Origin: JBFKOL01 sp041628815
GTDB taxonomy: Bacteria; Bacteroidota; Bacteroidia; Chitinophagales; Saprospiraceae
Length of the DNA: 5,314 nucleotides
NCBI GenBank assembly: GCA_041628815.1
Contig: JBFKOL010000307.1
Span: 1-5,314 of the forward strand
Reading direction: 5' to 3'
In this document: positions 1 to 5,314 of the stretch, in pieces
How positions within the stretch are numbered: position 1 is the first letter of the stretch
How the letters are laid out: each line of letters opens with the position of its first letter
Program-made: the position numbers and the translations under genes
The notes under the pieces: generated by a model
Seen by the model: the letters and a program-made list of their open reading frames with translations, nothing else
Databases searched by the model: none
What the model was told of the DNA's origin: nothing

Positions 1-661
1 CCTCACTGTGGCTAAGGGTCTTGAATTCTTCTTCTAACGCTGATTCATCCATTCCGTCCAGCGGGATTTTCTCCAGATCTTTTAGTTGGAAGAGGTGGTA
101 CTCGAGATCGATTGTTCCTTGATGTTGTTGTCTTTTAAGTTTTTCAATATCTGTTTTGAGATTCTTGTATTCGGTGTAAATACCGCTGTAGACCGAAAGA
201 AGATCTTCACTACCTGAAAGGGAGTCCACCACAGAAAGCTGGTATTCCGGATACATGATGGACAGGGAATCAAATTGATTGTGTACTTCTACCAACGAAG
301 TCGCCAATGTTTTCATCTCGTTGACGGTGACAAGAGAGTCGTTGATAAAAGCCCGGGATTTGCCACTATTGCTGATTTCTCTTCTCAATACCATTTCCCT
401 GTCGGGTTCATAAGCGTCTGAAGCGGGCAATTCTTTTATCTTACCTGCTTCAATCTGGAAAACAGCTTCGACGATACATTTGGATTTTGGATCGTGAAGG
501 ACCTGTCGGTCCGCCCTGTTACCCATTATCAATCCAAGAGCTCCCAGCAATATGGATTTACCTGCACCGGTTTCTCCGGTGATGACATTATAGCCCGGCC
601 GGAAAGAAATGGTAACCTCGTCAATGATCGCGTAATTCTTTACATAAAGGCTGCCGAGCAT
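1..661 (-). CDS. recN: DNA repair protein RecN, N-terminal part (runs off left edge)
   Basis: RecN is a cytosolic SMC-like ATPase that acts early in recombinational repair of double-strand breaks. The 220 complete codons visible cover the N-terminal ATPase lobe and the start of the coiled coil. Residues 5-28 match the family opening (LYVKNYAIIDEVTISF, then NVITG), followed by the Walker A motif GETGAGKS at 29-36 and the LGALGLIMGNRAD segment. The family segment REIS..GKSRAFIN lies at 94-107. A Q-loop-like motif, VHNQFD, lies at 126-131 with Gln129 kept, where many relatives have HGQH or HSQH. The stretch at 185-219 (LEYHLFQLKDLEKI and following) fits the typical RecN helix entering the coiled coil. 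The ATG at 661 is the earliest possible start because an in-frame TAA lies six codons upstream. No Shine-Dalgarno is visible. The gene starts 27 nt after the hemD stop and is probably cotranscribed with it. The Walker B half and the C-terminus lie outside the window. Confidence 0.95.
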   Translation of the reverse strand, partial: MLGSLYVKNYAIIDEVTISFRPGYNVITGETGAGKSILLGALGLIMGNRADRQVLHDPKSKCIVEAVFQIEAGKIKELPASDAYEPDREMVLRREISNSGKSRAFINDSLVTVNEMKTLATSLVEVHNQFDSLSIMYPEYQLSVVDSLSGSEDLLSVYSGIYTEYKNLKTDIEKLKRQQHQGTIDLEYHLFQLKDLEKIPLDGMDESALEEEFKTLSHSE

Positions 662-688
662 GTTTCTTTGGAAGTTTTATGTAATATA

Positions 689-1357
689 TCAATCCCTTTC
701 ATTGAGCAGTGTCAAAAGAGACAGATATATTTCCTGGTCCCCTGGATCCGATTGCACGACCTTTTGTGAAGTCCTCTCCTCAATGATTTTTCCTGTGCCC
801 ATACCTACCGCCAGGTAGCGGCTTGCCTTTCCTCCATTATCAAAAAATGTTCTGGCATTCATCGGACTGGTAAGAACCGATATATCAAAATGACCTGCAC
901 GGTAACTATTGTCTGGCTCATTTTGGTACACGGCGATCTCTGTATACGTAGTAAACGAAGGGAAAAGTGACTGAATACTTTTCAGGGATGTAGTACCACT
1001 TACGAAACACACAGTGCGCCCGTTAAGAGTCGATAAAAAGTCCCTTGCAGTACTTCGCTTTTTTCCATCGCCGGTAAAGTCAGGTTTATGACCTGTAATG
1101 CGATGAAAAGTAGAAGCCGTCCCAGGTCCAAAGCATGCGATCAAGAACTGTTTTTTCGAGGATTCCGGGCAACCTTTTAAAAAATATTTCACAGCCCTCG
1201 GGCTGTAGAAAAAAAGCCAGTCTGTTTCTGGAGGATCAAAGTTTACTGAACTAAATTTCACGAGAGAACGGGCCAGAATCTTGATCTCTTTTCCCCTTTC
1301 GAGTATATGCAATGGGGAATTATCCGTTAGCGTGCGCGAAATAAAAACTTCAATCAT
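689..1357 (-). CDS. hemD: Uroporphyrinogen-III synthase HemD
   Basis: This enzyme cyclises hydroxymethylbilane to uroporphyrinogen III with inversion of ring D. It is the step after HemC in heme, siroheme and cobalamin precursor synthesis, and it is cytosolic. The 222-residue protein is slightly short for the family but shows its two-lobe pattern. The N-terminal strand is VFISRTL (4-10). DWLFFYSPRAVKYFL (46-60) and ACFGPGTASTF (74-84) follow. In the second lobe, VCFVSG (116-121), VYQNEP (143-148), TSPMNARTFF (163-172) and LAVGMGTGKIIEE (182-194) match the usual HemD strand-loop elements. HemD sequences diverge strongly, so the hemC neighbourhood adds weight. I chose the ATG at 1357 over an in-frame GTG at 1381. 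It places the VFISR strand right at the N-terminus, as in relatives, and its 8-nt overlap with the upstream stop is typical of coupled genes. The GTG form would add eight residues (first residues MPLKTFFR) inside the preceding gene. Confidence 0.9.
   Translation of the reverse strand: MIEVFISRTLTDNSPLHILERGKEIKILARSLVKFSSVNFDPPETDWLFFYSPRAVKYFLKGCPESSKKQFLIACFGPGTASTFHRITGHKPDFTGDGKKRSTARDFLSTLNGRTVCFVSGTTSLKSIQSLFPSFTTYTEIAVYQNEPDNSYRAGHFDISVLTSPMNARTFFDNGGKASRYLAVGMGTGKIIEERTSQKVVQSDPGDQEIYLSLLTLLNERD
1350..1357 (-). promoter_or_regulatory. Start/stop overlap ATGATTGA, likely translational coupling
   Basis: On the minus strand the exonuclease-like gene ends GAT GAT TGA, and hemD begins ATG ATT GAA within the same bases, giving an 8-nt overlap. 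No separate ribosome binding site is obvious before this ATG. Ribosomes finishing the upstream gene probably reinitiate here. That would tie hemD output to translation of the upstream gene; this coupling is an inference from the layout. Confidence 0.55.
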
Positions 1358-1943
1358 CCGAAAAAATGTCTTCAAGGGCACGGGCTTTTTTTAATGCGAT
1401 GAAGCACCTGGCGGCTGCAATGACATCGGCGCGTGCATTGTTTGAAGGTGTAAAACCTTGTTTGAAAATGATGGAATGCATTTCCTGCAAAGTGGGCCAT
1501 TTGTAACCCTTCTTTCCAGGAAGTTTACAGTAGTAGGTAGCTTCGTGCATGAGACAATAGCTGTCTGCACCAGCAAGAGGGTTTGCCCTCGTCATCCTGT
1601 GGTATTCAGAACCGACTACTCCCTCATTAAATTTGAGATTATGCGCGAAGACATAATCCGAAGCTTTGACGGATTGCTCAAAACTGTCGAGAACATCACT
1701 TAGCCGGTTTCCTTTTTCCCGAAGATTTTCCTCTTCAAGATGGTGTGATTTCAAAGATGTCTTATCCGGGGAAAATCCCTCAGGTATCACGAGACAATTG
1801 AAATCTTCTATTGGTTTTAAATGGTCATCGAGGATGATCCAGGACAGATGTAATAATCTGGGCCAGTTGAATGAATCTTCAACAGGTAATTTATAACTCT
1901 TTGGTTTGCCATTGGCTGAAGCATCGAATATGAGGTATTTCAT
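1350..1943 (-). CDS. DnaQ/DEDDh exonuclease-like protein with degenerate active site
   Basis: This 197-residue protein resembles the small stand-alone 3'-5' exonuclease domains (DnaQ/epsilon type, RNase H-like fold) common in Bacteroidota. The fold landmarks are clear. YLIFDASANGKP (3-14) sits where the family has FDTETTGLP. WPRLLHLSWIILDD (27-40) forms the following strands. FAHNLKFNEGVVGSEYHRM (99-117) is the ExoII region, and NNARADVIAAARCFIAL (168-184) is the ExoIII region. Of the five DEDDh residues only two remain: Asp7 (ExoI) and Asp173 (ExoIII). The ExoI Glu is Ser9, the ExoII Asp is Asn106, and the ExoIII His is Asn168. Two-metal catalysis is therefore unlikely, though nucleic-acid or protein binding remains possible. 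The frame is intact with no internal stop, and the gene sits 4 nt after hemC and overlaps hemD, so it is probably expressed. The ATG at 1943 is preceded by an A-run and gives the expected N-terminus. Its function is unknown, and a link to heme synthesis is not shown by its sequence. Confidence 0.85.
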   Translation of the reverse strand: MKYLIFDASANGKPKSYKLPVEDSFNWPRLLHLSWIILDDHLKPIEDFNCLVIPEGFSPDKTSLKSHHLEEENLREKGNRLSDVLDSFEQSVKASDYVFAHNLKFNEGVVGSEYHRMTRANPLAGADSYCLMHEATYYCKLPGKKGYKWPTLQEMHSIIFKQGFTPSNNARADVIAAARCFIALKKARALEDIFSDD

Positions 1944-1947
1944 TTTT

Positions 1948-2844
1948 TTACGATTCTGTGGTCAATTTCTCGACTAACCTTTCTGCCAGGCCGGAAAATG
2001 TAGTCTGAGAGATCGAAGCAAATTTCATTACCTGTGCATTCGGTTTCAAAAAACTTGCCGTGCAATGAAAATTTCCCTTTTCATCCATATAACAATAAGC
2101 TCCCAATGGAAGTTGACAACCTCCCTCCATGATGCGCAGGATTTGGCGTTCGACATTTGTACACCTTGCCACGTCAGTATGATGTATTTGCTGAATGGCA
2201 CGGCGAATCCCTAAATCCGAACGTCTGCATTGGTATGCAATAACCCCTTGCCCTGGTGCAGGAACGAATTCAATGGGATTGAGCTTGACCGTATGCAGAC
2301 CTGACATTTCCAATTGAAGTCTTTCGATCCCCGCAGCGGCCAGGACAATAGCGTCGAAGAGTCCTTTCTTCAACTTGTTCACCCGAGTCGGCACGTTGCC
2401 TCTTATATCTGCAATCTTGAGACTGCTGTCCATGTGCCTCAGCAGGCTTTTTCTCCTTATGCTGGATGTGCCGACTTTTGCTCCGGCTGCCAGTTTTAGA
2501 GGCCGTAACTCATCTACGCAATCCGGTTGTATGATGAGCATATCTGAAGGATCTTCTCTTTCTGACAGACCTGCTATTACCAGTTCTTCCAGGCTTTCTG
2601 TAGGAAGATCTTTCAGTGAATGTACCGCTAAGTCAATACCATTGTTTAACAAGGCCTCCTCTATTTCTTTTGTAAAAAAACCTTTGCCCTCCATCTTATC
2701 GAATCCCAAATCTTGAATTTGGTCACCTTTGGTCTTGATAACAACTATCTCCGTGTTAAGACCCTTGGCGGCAAGTTGTCTTTGTGCATTTTCTGCTTGC
2801 CATAAGGCAAGCCTGCTGCCCCGAGTACCTATCCTTATCTTCAC
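1948..2844 (-). CDS. hemC: Hydroxymethylbilane synthase (porphobilinogen deaminase) HemC
   Basis: HemC joins four porphobilinogen molecules into the linear tetrapyrrole hydroxymethylbilane, using a covalently bound dipyrromethane cofactor in the cytosol. The 298-residue protein is full length. RIGTRGSRLALWQ (4-16) opens domain 1. GKGFFTKEIEEALL (53-66) is followed by DLAVHSLKDLPTE (71-83), whose Asp79 aligns with the catalytic Asp84 of E. coli. GTSSIRRK (125-132) and DIRGNVPTR (146-154) carry the substrate- and cofactor-binding arginines. PAPGQGVIAYQCR (195-207) follows, and GGCQLPLGAY (241-250) holds Cys243, the residue that anchors the cofactor. All key residues are present. The start is GTG at 2844. 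An in-frame TAA lies two codons upstream and the conserved N-terminus begins at once, so no earlier start is possible. It is the first gene of the leftward block and is transcribed away from lpxD. Confidence 0.98.
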   Translation of the reverse strand: MKIRIGTRGSRLALWQAENAQRQLAAKGLNTEIVVIKTKGDQIQDLGFDKMEGKGFFTKEIEEALLNNGIDLAVHSLKDLPTESLEELVIAGLSEREDPSDMLIIQPDCVDELRPLKLAAGAKVGTSSIRRKSLLRHMDSSLKIADIRGNVPTRVNKLKKGLFDAIVLAAAGIERLQLEMSGLHTVKLNPIEFVPAPGQGVIAYQCRRSDLGIRRAIQQIHHTDVARCTNVERQILRIMEGGCQLPLGAYCYMDEKGNFHCTASFLKPNAQVMKFASISQTTFSGLAERLVEKLTTES

Positions 2845-2958
2845 TTTTTACCGAATTGCTTTGTCCGCGGCAAAACTCGATCATTTATTGTAGAAATAAA
2901 ATGGAACAACAGATGTTTTTGCTTTCTTTTGGTCAAATCCTTTATTGAAGTGACGAAT
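2845..2958. promoter_or_regulatory. Divergent intergenic region between hemC and lpxD
   Basis: This 114-bp gap separates two gene starts that point away from each other, so it should carry promoters for both the hem/recN block and the lpx block. It is AT-rich in its centre. I saw no strong palindrome suggesting an operator, and no riboswitch-like structure. A weak GAAG eight bases before the lpxD ATG is the only Shine-Dalgarno-like element. The hemC start is preceded by a run of five A residues. An in-frame TTG at 2929 could extend lpxD by ten residues, but this is unlikely. Confidence 0.6.
2888..2921 (+). promoter_or_regulatory. Candidate Bacteroidota-type promoter for lpxD (weak)
   Basis: The primary sigma factor of Bacteroidota recognises roughly TTG, a 17-23 base spacer, then TAnnTTTG. 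Here TTG at 2888-2890 is followed after 23 bases by TGTTTTTG at 2914-2921, which matches the -7 element except for G in place of A at its second position. It would give a 5' leader of about 30 bases before the ATG of lpxD. The match is imperfect and the spacer is at the upper limit, so this is only a suggestion. Confidence 0.25.
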
Positions 2959-3990
2959 ATGGAAAACCACGCATCGACAGCAAACGATATTGCCTTGATG
3001 GTAAATGGAGACCTTGAAGGCAACCCCGCCCTCGAGATAGAAGGTGTCCATCGCATTGAAGAAGATGTACCTTATTCACTGACTTTTCTTGCGAACCTTA
3101 AATATGCCCGTCATCTCTATCAACCATGTGAGCGTACGATCCTGGTCCATTCTGACTATAAAGTGAAAGGAGCTATTAAAGCTACCCTGATCCGAGTGGA
3201 CAATGTTTACGAAAGCCTTGCTGTGGTTTTAGATCGATTCAAGAAAAAATCTGAACGACAAGAGGGACTTCATGCTACGGCGGTCGTACATAAGTCATCA
3301 CTTGTCGCGGCGAACGCTTCGATAGGTGCTTTCAGTGTCATTGGATCCGAAAGCTCCATTGGTGCAGAAAGTGTGATAGGAAATCACGTTTCCATTGGGA
3401 AGAGGGTAAAGATAGGGTCACATTGCAGGATTCATCCTGGCGTCCGAATATACGATCATACTGAAATTGGGGACAGGGTCGTAATTTATGCCAATGCTGT
3501 CATCGGCAGTGATGGATTCGGTTTTGCCAGGAAAGATCATACCTTTCGAAGGATTCCTCATATCGGAAAGGTAATCGTCGAAGATGATGTGGAAATTGGG
3601 TCCAATACGTGTATTGACAGAGGGTCTATTGGAGCCACCGTGATACGAAAAGGCGCCAAACTGGATAATCTTATTCAGGTAGCTCACAATGTCGAAATAG
3701 GTGCCTACGCAGCCATTGCCGCTCAAACGGGTATTTCCGGTTCTGCCCGTATCGGTACTGGAAGTGTTATGGGTGGACAAAGTGGTGTGGCCGGTCATGT
3801 TGTCATACCGCCCGGCAGCCAGATTCAGGCCCAGTCCGGGATTGCATCTGATCTCGATGGTGACGGCAAGAAATGGTATGGAACGCCGGCTTTCGCCTAT
3901 TTTGATTTTCTGAGATCTTTTGCTTGGTTTAAAAAATTACCTTCTCTCGTCAGAAGGATTGAGCGATTGGAAGACCGATTAAAGAAGTAA
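2959..3990 (+). CDS. lpxD: UDP-3-O-(3-hydroxyacyl)glucosamine N-acyltransferase LpxD
   Basis: LpxD transfers a 3-hydroxyacyl chain from acyl-ACP to the 2-amino group of UDP-3-O-acylglucosamine, the third step of lipid A synthesis at the cytosolic side of the inner membrane. The 343-residue protein has the normal three parts. An N-terminal uridine-binding domain (about 1-100) includes LTFLANLKYARHLY (41-54). A left-handed beta-helix of hexapeptide repeats (about 105-290) is rich in [IV]G-x4 turns such as SIGAES and VSIGKR. A C-terminal helix (about 312-343) ends RRIERLEDRLKK. The catalytic His is His243 in IQVAHNVEIG, matching His239 of E. coli. The family motif IGSDGFGFA lies at 182-190 and CIDRGS at 218-223. 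I chose the ATG at 2959 because it leaves about the same distance to the DIA..VNGDLEG segment as E. coli LpxD has. A TTG at 2929 would add ten atypical residues. lpxC-fabZ follows after 38 nt. Confidence 0.97.
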   Translation: MENHASTANDIALMVNGDLEGNPALEIEGVHRIEEDVPYSLTFLANLKYARHLYQPCERTILVHSDYKVKGAIKATLIRVDNVYESLAVVLDRFKKKSERQEGLHATAVVHKSSLVAANASIGAFSVIGSESSIGAESVIGNHVSIGKRVKIGSHCRIHPGVRIYDHTEIGDRVVIYANAVIGSDGFGFARKDHTFRRIPHIGKVIVEDDVEIGSNTCIDRGSIGATVIRKGAKLDNLIQVAHNVEIGAYAAIAAQTGISGSARIGTGSVMGGQSGVAGHVVIPPGSQIQAQSGIASDLDGDGKKWYGTPAFAYFDFLRSFAWFKKLPSLVRRIERLEDRLKK

Positions 3991-4028
3991 CCCGGTCAGA
4001 AATGTCTAATTTAGCACCAAATTGATGC

Positions 4029-5314
4029 ATGAAGCAGCAAACCGTTTCCAAAAAGGTGACCTGGTCGGGCATTGGCCTTCACAGTGGTAAGAAATGTGAA
4101 GTATCGGTCCTGCCGGCCGAGGATAACTTTGGCATTAAATTCAGAAGACTCGATACCGGATCTGACGGATGGATCCCGGCGGATGTGAAATACGTAAGTT
4201 CCACACAGCGAAGTACGTCGCTCCGTAGTGGAATGAATGAGGTGATGACCGTAGAGCACCTATTGGGTGCCTTATACGGACTGGGTATCGATAATGCGCA
4301 GGTAGAGGTCGATGGTCCTGAAATACCCATCTTGGACGGCAGCGGCAGGGATTTTGTACGTGATCTGACTGATGCTGGGTTGTCGATACAGGATGCCGAC
4401 CGAAAGTGTTTTGTGTTGGACGAGGTAGTCCGTTACAAAGATGATTCAGGAGCAGAATACCTGGCTGTCCCTTGTGATGAGTTGGAAATTGACGTACTCA
4501 TTGATTTTGGTAACAAGACGGTAGGCAGGCCCCATGCGTCAATGAGAAAAAGAGAAGAGATCTGTAACGGTTATGCAGCATCCCGAACATTTGTATATAG
4601 CGAGGATGTAATTCGCCTCGCAGAGGCGGGACTTATTAAAGGGGGGCATATAGACAACGCAGTAGTAATCCGGTCAAGCGATACTTCTGATTCCGACCTT
4701 GAAATGGCTCTTGCCAAACTGGGGAAAAAAGACATTGCGGGTTTGGTCAAAAGGATCAACCAGGGATTTGAATTACATAGTGATAACGAACTCGCAGGTC
4801 ACAAGCTCTACGACCTGGTGGGGGACCTGGCACTTATTGGCGCCACTATCAAAGCATCGATCTGGGCCAAAAAACCCGGACACACGGGAAATGTGGCCTT
4901 TGCACGCAAGCTTAAAGAAATTTATACGCGTCAACTCAGGTTGAAAGGTAAGCCGGCCTATGATCCGGATGCAGAACCTTTGTACGATACCTCGAGTATC
5001 ATGTCTTTTCTTCCTCACCGATATCCTTTTCTGCTTGTCGATAAAATTATCGAACTGAGCGATACCCACGTCGTCGGAGTAAAGAATTTGACATTTAATG
5101 AGTTGTTGTTTCAGGGCCACTTTCCCAATAACCCTGTTTTCCCAGGCGTCCTTCAGATGGAAGCCTTGGCACAAACAGGCGGAATTTTGGCTCTCAACAC
5201 CGTCGATAATCCGTCCGACTGGGACACCTATTTTCTAAAAATGGAAAATGTGAAATTTAAGAAGAAGGTTGTTCCAGGTGACACCCTCATCCTTAAAATG
5301 GAACTATTGAGTCC
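4029..5314 (+). CDS. lpxC-fabZ: Bifunctional LpxC deacetylase / FabZ dehydratase fusion (runs off right edge)
   Basis: The N-terminal domain (about 1-318) is UDP-3-O-acyl-N-acetylglucosamine deacetylase, the zinc-dependent committed step of lipid A synthesis. It shows SGIGLHSGK near the start and TVEHLLGALYGLGIDN with Glu76 and zinc ligand His77. PEIPILDGSG and SRTFVY..GLIKGG follow. HKLYDLVGDLAL supplies zinc ligands His258 and Asp262 plus Asp266, and His285 lies in PGHTGN. All expected catalytic residues are present. One local oddity is Tyr261, next to a zinc ligand, where most relatives have Leu. The C-terminal domain (from about 320) is 3-hydroxyacyl-ACP dehydratase. It has FLPHRYPFLLVD, then FQGHFPNNPVFPGVLQMEALAQ carrying the catalytic pair His364 and Glu378, spaced 14 residues apart as in E. 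coli FabZ. The frame is continuous across the junction. The ATG at 4029 matches the family N-terminus and has no Shine-Dalgarno. The last part of FabZ lies outside the window, where lpxA is the usual next gene. Confidence 0.97.
   Translation, partial: MKQQTVSKKVTWSGIGLHSGKKCEVSVLPAEDNFGIKFRRLDTGSDGWIPADVKYVSSTQRSTSLRSGMNEVMTVEHLLGALYGLGIDNAQVEVDGPEIPILDGSGRDFVRDLTDAGLSIQDADRKCFVLDEVVRYKDDSGAEYLAVPCDELEIDVLIDFGNKTVGRPHASMRKREEICNGYAASRTFVYSEDVIRLAEAGLIKGGHIDNAVVIRSSDTSDSDLEMALAKLGKKDIAGLVKRINQGFELHSDNELAGHKLYDLVGDLALIGATIKASIWAKKPGHTGNVAFARKLKEIYTRQLRLKGKPAYDPDAEPLYDTSSIMSFLPHRYPFLLVDKIIELSDTHVVGVKNLTFNELLFQGHFPNNPVFPGVLQMEALAQTGGILALNTVDNPSDWDTYFLKMENVKFKKKVVPGDTLILKMELLS

Noticed and set aside
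82..273. 63-codon open frame on the minus strand starting at 273
   Set aside because: It is on the same strand as recN but in another frame. The recN frame through here reads as a continuous family-like protein.
494..769. 91-codon open frame on the plus strand
   Set aside because: It is antisense to the RecN Walker A region and the hemD end, with no recognisable product.
2375..2716. 113-codon open frame on the plus strand
   Set aside because: It is fully antisense to hemC, which is unambiguous, and its translation looks like random sequence.
2845..2958. TTGACC and TACAAT elements on the minus strand, considered as an E. coli-type hemC promoter
   Set aside because: They are about 38 bases apart, far more than a sigma-70 spacer, and Bacteroidota use a different consensus.
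2842..3056. Minus-strand open frame across the lpxD start and the intergenic gap, considered as a small gene upstream of hemC
   Set aside because: It covers the promoter region and the conserved N-terminus of lpxD, and its translation is not protein-like.
3418..3798. 126-codon open frame on the minus strand
   Set aside because: It is antisense to the hexapeptide-repeat region of lpxD. Repetitive codon patterns there easily open an antisense frame, and no domain is seen.
4008..4023. Short inverted repeat AATTT/AAATT in the lpxD-lpxC gap, considered as a terminator
   Set aside because: The stem is five AT pairs with no following T-run, and lpxD and lpxC are expected to be cotranscribed.
4773..5174. 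133-codon open frame on the minus strand
   Set aside because: It lies entirely inside lpxC-fabZ, which has intact catalytic motifs. Its translation shows no recognisable family.

Overview
This is a chromosomal housekeeping window from a Gram-negative bacterium, almost certainly a member of the Bacteroidota. The strongest evidence is the fusion of LpxC and FabZ in one open reading frame, a hallmark of that phylum. It lies directly downstream of lpxD. Supporting signs are that the starts lack clear Shine-Dalgarno sequences and are often preceded by A-rich stretches. The sequence does not settle a finer placement.

Layout: two divergent gene blocks share an intergenic gap at 2845-2958. The leftward (minus-strand) block reads hemC (GTG start at 2844), then a DnaQ/DEDDh-exonuclease-like gene, then hemD, then the 5' part of recN, which runs off the left edge. 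Spacing is very tight (4-nt gap, 8-nt overlap, 27-nt gap), which suggests one transcript. The rightward block reads lpxD, then lpxC-fabZ, which runs off the right edge inside the FabZ domain.

How the genes work together: HemC and HemD catalyse consecutive steps of tetrapyrrole synthesis, from porphobilinogen through hydroxymethylbilane to uroporphyrinogen III. RecN is an SMC-like ATPase for double-strand-break repair. LpxC and LpxD catalyse the second and third steps of lipid A synthesis. The FabZ domain makes the unsaturated acyl-ACP intermediate of fatty acid elongation, and FabZ and LpxC both draw on the 3-hydroxyacyl-ACP pool or its product.

The most unusual element is the exonuclease-like protein between hemC and hemD. 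It keeps the recognisable DnaQ-type fold motifs but has lost three of the five DEDDh catalytic residues (Glu to Ser, Asp to Asn, His to Asn), while its reading frame is intact. It looks like a retained pseudoenzyme rather than a decaying gene. I saw no tRNA, rRNA, CRISPR array, mobile element or large repeat. There is no gene-free stretch longer than about 115 bases.
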